From: Anaerolinea thermophila
GTDB lineage: Bacteria; Chloroflexota; Anaerolineae; Anaerolineales; Villigracilaceae
Direction: 5' to 3'
NCBI GenBank assembly: GCA_022729775.1
Contig: DZBA01000102.1
Span: 1-10,319, forward strand
DNA length: 10,319 nt
Shown here piece by piece: positions 6,156 to 10,319 of this stretch. Position numbers and translations under genes: made by a program. Numbering within the stretch: position 1 is the first letter of the stretch; every line of letters starts with the position of its first letter. Under the pieces are notes generated by a model. It saw nothing but the letters and a program-made list of their open reading frames with translations, was not told where the DNA came from and made no database searches.

Positions 6156-7484
6156 CTATTTTGCGGCTCTTTCATCAGCAGCTTGCGCGTGCGCCTCAAG
6201 CCCTTCGGCGCGCGCGAGCACGGCGGCGTGCTTACTCAACTGCGCCGCAGAATTCTTCTCCAACGCAACAAGGCTGACGATATGGACGAAGTCCCAAACA
6301 TTAAGCGGCGAAGCAAAACGCGCGGTGCCATTCGTCGGCATGACGTGGCTTGGTCCCGCGTTGTAATCACCCAGCGCCTCAAAGGAATGTTCGCCCATGA
6401 AGATTCCGCCCGCCGCGTAAATCTTATCGCTCAATCCCCACGGGTCGGCAACAGACAAACACAAATGCTCGGGCGCAAATAAATTGGCAAGTTCGGCAGC
6501 TTCATAAATATCGCGTGTGATGACAGCCCCGCTTTGATTTTTCAAAGATTGCGCGAGGATTTCCGCGCGCGGGAGATTCTCGACGCGGCGCGCGACTTCC
6601 GCGCCGACTGCTTCCGCAAGTTTGCGCGAAGGCGTAAGTAAAATCGCGGAGGCAAGGACGTCGTGTTCGGCTTGCGCGAGCAAATCCGCGGCGACCCACG
6701 CCGGCGAAGCAGAATCATCCGCGATAACCATCGTTTCAGTCGGACCTGCCAGCCCGTCAATGCCAACCACGCCAAAAACTTGACGCTTTGCCAGCGTAAC
6801 AAAAAGATTTCCGGGACCGAAAATTTTATCCACCGCGCGAATTGATTCTGTGCCGTAGGCAAGCGCGGCAATGGCTTGTGCGCCGCCAAGCGCGTACACT
6901 TCTTCGATGCCAAGCAAAGCGCACGCGGCAAGCGTAATATTTGCCACTTCACCTGTTGCGCGGCTTGGCGGGACAGCGACGACAATTTCCTGCACGCCTG
7001 CCACTTGCGCCGGCACAGCAGACATCATCACCGTAGAAGGCAGCGGCGCGGTTCCGCCGGGGACGTAAAGCCCCACGCGCTTGATGGGACGGATGAATTG
7101 TCCCAGCGTGCCATCACCTTCCTGCATCATCCAAGAGTTGAGCGGCTGGCGCTGATGAAAACGGCGCACACGTTCAGCGGAAATTTCAAGCGAGGCGCGT
7201 TCTTCATCTGTGATGGATTTCAGCGCGTTTGCAAGTTTTTCTTTCGGCACGCGAAAACTTTGCGCGTCGAGGTTGTCAAGCCTTTTACTCCACTCGCGCA
7301 GCGCGGAATCACCGCGCTTGCGGACATCGGTCAAAATGCGCGTTACGGCTTGTTCAGGCGTAAGCGCCTCTTCGAATAATTTTGCAATTCCATCCAGCAC
7401 ATTTTGCGAGACGTGAAACTCATCCGGCGGCTGGCGTTTAAGAATGGTTTGCCTTGCCTGTTCAACAGAAAAAATGTTTAACAT
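6156..7484 (-). CDS. hisD: Histidinol dehydrogenase
   Basis: This is the last enzyme of histidine biosynthesis, oxidising L-histidinol to L-histidine in two NAD+-dependent steps; it is cytoplasmic and zinc-dependent. At 442 residues it is close to the usual length of about 430. Signature segments are GLYVPGGTAPLPS, GPGNLFVT, GLAGPTETMVIAD, the QAEHD zinc/catalytic motif, APEHL, and the C-terminal GDYNAGPSHVMPT. The ATG has an SD (AAGGAAATC, ending just before the start). A pentapeptide-repeat gene ends 24 nt upstream on the same strand, so the two are probably co-transcribed from the promoter near 7949. No other his biosynthesis gene is present in this window, so hisD is not in a visible his operon here. 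Histidine-degradation genes lie nearby on the same strand but in a separate unit. Confidence 0.97.
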   Translation of the reverse strand: MLNIFSVEQARQTILKRQPPDEFHVSQNVLDGIAKLFEEALTPEQAVTRILTDVRKRGDSALREWSKRLDNLDAQSFRVPKEKLANALKSITDEERASLEISAERVRRFHQRQPLNSWMMQEGDGTLGQFIRPIKRVGLYVPGGTAPLPSTVMMSAVPAQVAGVQEIVVAVPPSRATGEVANITLAACALLGIEEVYALGGAQAIAALAYGTESIRAVDKIFGPGNLFVTLAKRQVFGVVGIDGLAGPTETMVIADDSASPAWVAADLLAQAEHDVLASAILLTPSRKLAEAVGAEVARRVENLPRAEILAQSLKNQSGAVITRDIYEAAELANLFAPEHLCLSVADPWGLSDKIYAAGGIFMGEHSFEALGDYNAGPSHVMPTNGTARFASPLNVWDFVHIVSLVALEKNSAAQLSKHAAVLARAEGLEAHAQAADERAAK

Positions 7485-7508
7485 TTGATTTCCTTCTTGT
7501 AAAATATT

Positions 7509-7916
7509 TTATTCCAAAATTGCCCCTGCCGTTTGCGGGTCAAACCCTGGCGTCCATTTTGTTTCTTTGTTGTACCTCGCCCCGCTCAAATCAGCGCCGC
7601 TTAAGTTGGCGTCAACAAGGTCGGCATAATGTAAAATCGCTTTGTTAAGTTTGGCGCCGCTCAAGTCAGTTCCGCGCAGAATGGCTTCAGTTAAATCAGC
7701 CTCTAAAAATGTCGCCCCGTGAAAGTTTGAATCGCTCAAGTTGGCGTCACTTAAATTTGCCTTATCCAGAGTCGCATAGCGCAGTTTGGCAGAATTCAAG
7801 TAAGCCCCGCTTAAGTCCGCGTTGGTCAGGTCTGCCTTGCTCAAGTCACAGCCTTCAAAATTCAGCGGCTTGGGTTTGGTAAGCAGTTCTTCAAGTTCGT
7901 CTTGCGTAAATTGCAT
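7509..7916 (-). CDS. Pentapeptide-repeat protein
   Basis: This 135-residue protein has an N-terminal cap (about residues 1-20, with FTQDELEELL). Roughly 90 residues of tandem A(D/N)LXX pentapeptides follow (for example ADLTNADLSGAYL and ANLSGADLSGA), predicting a right-handed quadrilateral beta-helix. The C-terminal tail (TKWTPGFDPQTAGAILE) resembles tails common in bacterial pentapeptide proteins. No signal peptide is visible, so it is probably cytoplasmic. The biochemical role of most such proteins is unknown; a few mimic DNA and inhibit gyrase, but this one is shorter than Qnr proteins and nothing indicates that role. The ATG has an SD (AAAGGA) about 7 nt upstream and a TATAAT box 33 nt upstream. 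hisD follows after 24 nt. The DNA carries degenerate 15-bp repeats matching the protein repeats. Confidence 0.9.
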   Translation of the reverse strand: MQFTQDELEELLTKPKPLNFEGCDLSKADLTNADLSGAYLNSAKLRYATLDKANLSDANLSDSNFHGATFLEADLTEAILRGTDLSGAKLNKAILHYADLVDANLSGADLSGARYNKETKWTPGFDPQTAGAILE

Positions 7917-7948
7917 TGGATATCCTTTCAGTTTTTTTATGAAATTCG

Positions 7949-7976
7949 ATTATATATCAGGTCAACCACAGGCAAC
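7949..7976 (-). promoter_or_regulatory. Promoter for the pentapeptide-hisD unit
   Basis: On the minus strand, a perfect TATAAT (7949-7954) has GTTGCC/TTGCCT 15-16 nt upstream as a fair -35. The predicted start is near 7942, about 25 nt before the ATG. It diverges from the plus-strand small-ORF cluster that begins about 100 bp to the right. Confidence 0.55.
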
Positions 7977-8083
7977 CCTGCTTCACAAAGAAGAAATGTC
8001 ACCTTTCAAAATTCACAGGAAATTTTAATGTATTCCCCCAGATTTTGTTGTACTCTAATAGCAGTAATAACAAGGAGGTTGCG

Positions 8084-8131
8084 ATGGATGTACCGCCTGA
8101 GATTTGCAAGAGGGATGAACGTTATCCCTGA
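8084..8131 (+). CDS. 15-residue small ORF, copy 1
   Basis: ATG at 8084 follows a strong SD (AAGGAGG, 5 nt spacing) and encodes MDVPPEICKRDERYP, ending in TGA. I do not recognise the peptide. It is polar and charged, with one Cys at position 8, two Pro near the start and a C-terminal Pro; no membrane segment or signal is visible. Copy 2 encodes exactly the same peptide with three synonymous third-position changes, which argues that the amino-acid sequence is under selection. The SD can pair with bases 8092-8098 (AGG.GGT with ACC.CCT), leaving the ATG in a 12-nt loop, so translation may depend on structure. A weak -10-like TCTAAT lies at 8054-8059. The locus ends at the terminator at 8451. It could be a regulatory leader peptide, a precursor peptide, a small effector, or a short ORF inside a structured RNA. 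Confidence 0.6.
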   Translation: MDVPPEICKRDERYP

Positions 8132-8201
8132 ACGAGTTCGGTCTTGCACGTAAGCCTTATTGTTACTGAAACGTGTCGTAAATTGCAAAAAGGAGGTTGC
8201 G

Positions 8202-8249
8202 ATGGATGTACCACCTGAAATTTGCAAAAGGGATGAACGTTATCCCTGA
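8202..8249 (+). CDS. 15-residue small ORF, copy 2
   Basis: This is the second tandem copy, again with AAGGAGG 5 nt before the ATG, encoding the identical MDVPPEICKRDERYP. Relative to copy 1, codon 4 is CCA for CCG, codon 6 GAA for GAG, and codon 9 AAA for AAG; all three are silent. The SD-pairing hairpin is also kept (8191-8197 with 8210-8216), as is the stop-codon hairpin (8229-8234 with 8242-8247). The 3' neighbour is a diverged third unit. Identity at protein level with silent drift at DNA level is the best evidence that these ORFs are translated. Function unknown. Confidence 0.6.
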   Translation: MDVPPEICKRDERYP

Positions 8250-8320
8250 ACGAGTTCGATTTTGTCCGTACGCTTGTCAGTTTGTGAAACATTTTGATAA
8301 GTCATGAAAAGGAGGCTGCG

Positions 8321-8389
8321 ATAGAAAAAGCTCCTGAGTACATACAAAGTGGAAGGGACAAAGAGCATTTACTGGTTTTCGTGTTTTAG
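8321..8389 (+). pseudogene. Diverged third small-ORF unit with ATA in place of ATG
   Basis: AAGGAGGCTGCG precedes ATA at exactly the position of ATG in the first two copies. In that frame the sequence reads 22 codons (starting IEKAPEYIQSGRDKE, ending LLVFVF) before TAG. Only the Pro-Glu at positions 5-6 aligns well with the other copies. The SD can pair with AGCTCCT (8329-8335), a stronger hairpin than in copies 1 and 2, again with the start codon in the loop. It may be a decayed copy, an ORF using a rare ATA start, or a spacer that keeps only the RNA structure. A second hairpin (CTGGTT 8372-8377 with AACCAG 8390-8395) follows. Confidence 0.4.
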
Positions 8390-8450
8390 AACCAGACGTT
8401 CCCCAAACGACACAAGGGCTGCTGTCGCTCCTTCCTAATATAAAAAAGTT

Positions 8451-8482
8451 GACGGATGGGAAAACTCCCATCCGTCTTTTTT
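8451..8482. terminator. Bidirectional intrinsic terminator between the small-ORF cluster and hutH
   Basis: A perfect 11-bp stem (GACGGATGGGA at 8451-8461 with TCCCATCCGTC at 8466-8476) has a 4-nt loop. On the plus strand it runs straight into TTTTTT, a textbook terminator for a transcript covering the small ORFs. On the minus strand AAC precedes TTTTTT, so it also serves hutH, whose stop is at 8492. Confidence 0.92.
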
Positions 8483-8491
8483 ATTATGGCA

Positions 8492-10036
8492 TCACTTCAT
8501 GCACTGAATCACTTCGCCGCTTGCAACAAACTGCCGTATTTTCTCCATATATTCATACATCACTGTATCAGATTCAATAAAGGGGATGTGTTCGCGGATG
8601 AGCGCGTATGCGCCGCGAGTGCCTGCGCCGAGTTGTTTTTCCGCGCCGATTGCCTGCCGTCGGAAATCTACACCTTGCGCGGCGGACATCAGTTCAATGG
8701 AAAGAATCCGCTCGACGTTATCCACCACATCGCGCAATTTTAGCGCGGCTGTCGCGCCCATGCTGACATGATCTTCCACATTCGCGGAAGTGGGAATCGT
8801 ATCCACGCTGGCGGGATGAGACAAAACTTTGTTCTCCGTCGCAAGCGCGGCGGCGGTGTATTGCAAAATCATAAAGCCACTGTTCAATCCGCCGTTATTC
8901 GTGAGGAAGGCGGGCAGCGCGTGGGTGTTGGAACATTCATCCGTCAAACGCATAATGCGGCGTTCAGAAATGTTTCCCAATTCCGCGACAGAGAACGCGA
9001 GATAATCCATTGCGATTGCCAGCGGCTCACCGTGAAAATTTCCGCCGGAGAGAACGGTGATTTCATCTTTGTCGTCAATGAAAATCAGCGGGTTATCGGT
9101 GACGGCGTTCAATTCAATTTCAAAAACCCAACGCGAATAAGCAATCGCATCACGCACCGCGCCGTGAACTTGAGGAATACACCTTAAGGTGTATGCGTCT
9201 TGGACATTGAGCGATGTATGCTCGCGCGTAAATTCGCTGTCTTTCAATAAATTACGCAAATACGCGGCACACTCTTTTTGTCGCGGATAGGGGCGCAGGT
9301 TATGAATGCGCTCGTCAAATGCAAGGTCGGTTCCGTTCAACGCTTCGAGACTCAAACACCCGGCAATGTCGGCGGTCTGGCTGTATCGTTCCGCGCGGAG
9401 CGTTTGCAGCACACCAAGCGCGGTCATCACGGATGTTCCGTTTGTCAGCGCGAGTCCTTCTTTCGCCGCAAGTTTTATGGATGAAAGCCCCGCGCGCTTG
9501 AACGATTCCGCGCCGCTGATTCTCTCGCCCTGATACATCACCACGCCTTCGCCGATCATGGGCAGCGCCATGTGCGCCAGCGGAGCAAGGTCACCGCTCG
9601 CGCCAAGCGAACCCTTTTCGGGAATAATGGGATGAACGCCCGCGTTGAGCATTTCAATCAACAACTGCAAAGTGGAAAGCCGAATCCCGGAATGTCCGCG
9701 TGATAATGTATTTGCGCGGATGAGCATAATCGCGCGCGTGGTTGGGATGTCAAACGGGTCGCCAACTCCCACCGCATGGCTGACCAAAATATTTCGCTGA
9801 AGCTGCTCCACATGGTCAGGCGGGATGATTTTATCTTTGAACGCGCCGAAGCCCGTTGTGATTCCATACGCGATGACTCCGCGTGAGAGAAGAGTCTGCA
9901 CCGCGTCCGCTGCGCGCGTGACAAGCTTCTTCGCCGCGTCGCTAATTTCCACGCGCGGAGAGTTGGGGTCGCCATACGCAACCGCGTATACTTGGTCAAA
10001 TGTTAAACTTGTGCCGTCTAAATAGATGGTTTCCAT
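8492..10036 (-). CDS. hutH: Histidine ammonia-lyase (histidase)
   Basis: It converts L-histidine to trans-urocanate and ammonia, the first step of histidine breakdown, in the cytoplasm as a tetramer. At 514 residues it matches the usual length of about 510. The Ala146-Ser147-Gly148 triad in GSLGASGDLAPLAH forms the MIO prosthetic group. Tyr57 lies in the conserved YGITTGFG segment, and Ser86-His87 (LVSHAVGVG) matches histidases rather than phenylalanine lyases. GNFHGEP and the ALATENKVLSHPASVDTIPTS region are also intact. The ATG has a strong SD (GGAGG, 5 nt spacing). hutU ends 31 nt upstream on the same strand, so the pair is very probably an operon, with a 26-bp palindrome in the gap. The terminator at 8451-8482 ends the unit. 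Substrate assignment as histidine is firm given hutU. Confidence 0.97.
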   Translation of the reverse strand: METIYLDGTSLTFDQVYAVAYGDPNSPRVEISDAAKKLVTRAADAVQTLLSRGVIAYGITTGFGAFKDKIIPPDHVEQLQRNILVSHAVGVGDPFDIPTTRAIMLIRANTLSRGHSGIRLSTLQLLIEMLNAGVHPIIPEKGSLGASGDLAPLAHMALPMIGEGVVMYQGERISGAESFKRAGLSSIKLAAKEGLALTNGTSVMTALGVLQTLRAERYSQTADIAGCLSLEALNGTDLAFDERIHNLRPYPRQKECAAYLRNLLKDSEFTREHTSLNVQDAYTLRCIPQVHGAVRDAIAYSRWVFEIELNAVTDNPLIFIDDKDEITVLSGGNFHGEPLAIAMDYLAFSVAELGNISERRIMRLTDECSNTHALPAFLTNNGGLNSGFMILQYTAAALATENKVLSHPASVDTIPTSANVEDHVSMGATAALKLRDVVDNVERILSIELMSAAQGVDFRRQAIGAEKQLGAGTRGAYALIREHIPFIESDTVMYEYMEKIRQFVASGEVIQCMK

Positions 10037-10045
10037 GTGTCCTCC

Positions 10046-10071
10046 GTAGAACAGGCTTAAGCCTGTTCTAC
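10046..10071. repeat. 26-bp perfect palindrome between hutU and hutH
   Basis: The left half GTAGAACAGGCTT (10046-10058) is followed directly by its exact reverse complement AAGCCTGTTCTAC (10059-10071). The hutU stop codon (10068-10070) lies inside it, and the hutH SD starts right after it on the minus strand. As RNA it could fold into a hairpin (the central bases opening as the loop); there is no T-run. It could be an operator, an mRNA processing or stability element, or a copy of a dispersed palindromic repeat. Confidence 0.85.
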
Positions 10072-10319
10072 TTCATCATCGGCACTTTGACGCCGTTGGC
10101 TTTTGCAAATGAAATCGCTTCTTCGTAGCCCGCGTCTACATGGCGGACGACGCCCATGCCAGGGTCGGTGGTTAGCACGCGCTCGATTCGCTTCGCGGCT
10201 TCGGGCGTTCCATCCGCGACGATGACCTGCCCCGCGTGGATGCTGTACCCGATGCCGACTCCGCCGCCGTGATGCAGGCTGACCCATGTCGCGCCGTTGA
10301 CCGCGTTCACGAGTCCGTT
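10068..10319 (-). CDS. hutU: Urocanate hydratase, C-terminal part (gene runs off the window)
   Basis: The last 83 residues are visible, starting in NGLVNAVNGATWVS and open to the window edge. The conserved SLHHGGGVGIGYSIHAGQ segment, the VIVADGTPEAAKR stretch and the end DPGMGVVRHVDAGYEEA identify urocanate hydratase (urocanase). It uses tightly bound NAD+ to convert urocanate to imidazolonepropionate, the second step of histidine degradation. Many homologues have Gln where this one has Ile in GYS-I-HAG; the effect is unknown. The GTG at 10308 is an internal Val codon, not a start. The end is TAG inside the palindrome at 10046-10071, and hutH follows 31 nt later on the same strand. Promoter and regulator are outside the window. 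Confidence 0.95.
   Translation of the reverse strand, partial: NGLVNAVNGATWVSLHHGGGVGIGYSIHAGQVIVADGTPEAAKRIERVLTTDPGMGVVRHVDAGYEEAISFAKANGVKVPMMK

Larger units (their letters stand above)
8072..8338 (+). repeat. Tandem repeat block: two near-identical 69-bp units and one diverged unit
   Basis: Unit 1 (8072-8140) and unit 2 (8190-8258) differ at 3 of 69 positions and start 118 bp apart. Unit 3 starts at 8309, 119 bp further on, and keeps AAGGAGG, TGCGAT and CTCCTGAG while the rest diverges. Each unit holds an SD and a start codon at fixed spacing. The 45 nt after the stop codons of units 1 and 2 differ at about 14 positions, so conservation drops sharply beyond the ORF and the following ACGAGTTCG. 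Units 1 and 2 also share a hairpin (AGGGAT with ATCCCT, 8111-8116/8124-8129 and 118 bp later) that overlaps the stop codon. Confidence 0.9.

Noticed and set aside
8006..8227. Minus-strand open frame across the small-ORF repeats
   Set aside because: Its internal protein repeat is only the reverse reading of the tandem DNA units, it lacks an SD, and it runs against the coding signal on the plus strand.
8129..8284. Read-through or selenocysteine use of the TGA stops of the small ORFs
   Set aside because: Read-through would give somewhat similar extensions (TSSVL.. and TSSIL..), but differences after the stop are spread over all codon positions and conservation drops there. No selenocysteine element was recognised.
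8072..8338. CRISPR array
   Set aside because: There are only two to three units of 69 bp with spacers of about 49 bp that are themselves related, units contain ORFs with SDs, and there are no cas genes.
8492..10036. Phenylalanine or tyrosine ammonia-lyase
   Set aside because: The Ser-His selectivity pair and the adjacent hutU point to histidine as substrate.

Overview
The window looks like a chromosomal segment of a bacterium, most plausibly an Anaerolineae-type member of Chloroflexota. This rests on the Thr/Pro-rich lipoprotein, a B12-dependent (class II) ribonucleotide reductase carrying inteins, and overall gene style. The lineage is an inference; there is no rRNA or marker gene here to settle it. 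Genes run on both strands, and most are metabolic housekeeping genes with clear Shine-Dalgarno (SD) sites.

Layout. Positions 1-932 (+) hold a small two-helix membrane protein and a Thr/Pro-rich lipoprotein. Both start within about 8 nt of a TATAAT-like box and neither has an SD, so they look leaderless. A strong two-way terminator (about 954-995) separates them from a minus-strand block. That block is nrdR (5463-5912) then nrdJ (1002-5354), the deoxynucleotide-synthesis unit. NrdJ is 1450 residues because it holds two in-frame inteins: a 448-residue one with a LAGLIDADG endonuclease and a 158-residue mini-intein. Removing both leaves an 844-residue enzyme. The mini-intein sits immediately before the catalytic thiyl-radical Cys and is far richer in AT than its host gene. 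nrdR has a good promoter with palindromes just downstream that could be NrdR boxes, and a long paired RNA element lies between nrdR and nrdJ.

Upstream of nrdR on the same strand are a pentapeptide-repeat gene and hisD (histidinol dehydrogenase), 24 nt apart and probably one operon. At the right end are hutH (histidine ammonia-lyase) and the C-terminal part of hutU (urocanate hydratase), the first two steps of histidine breakdown. A 26-bp perfect palindrome lies between them.

The most unusual part is 8050-8490 (+), between the hut and pentapeptide/hisD units. It contains two tandem 69-bp blocks, 118 bp apart, each with a strong SD and a 15-codon ORF for the same peptide MDVPPEICKRDERYP. The three differences between the blocks are all synonymous third-position changes. 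A third, diverged block follows with ATA in place of ATG, and then an intrinsic terminator. In all three blocks the SD can pair with downstream bases, leaving the start codon in the hairpin loop. I do not recognise this family. It looks like a small tandem-peptide locus, or an RNA element whose translation is controlled by structure.
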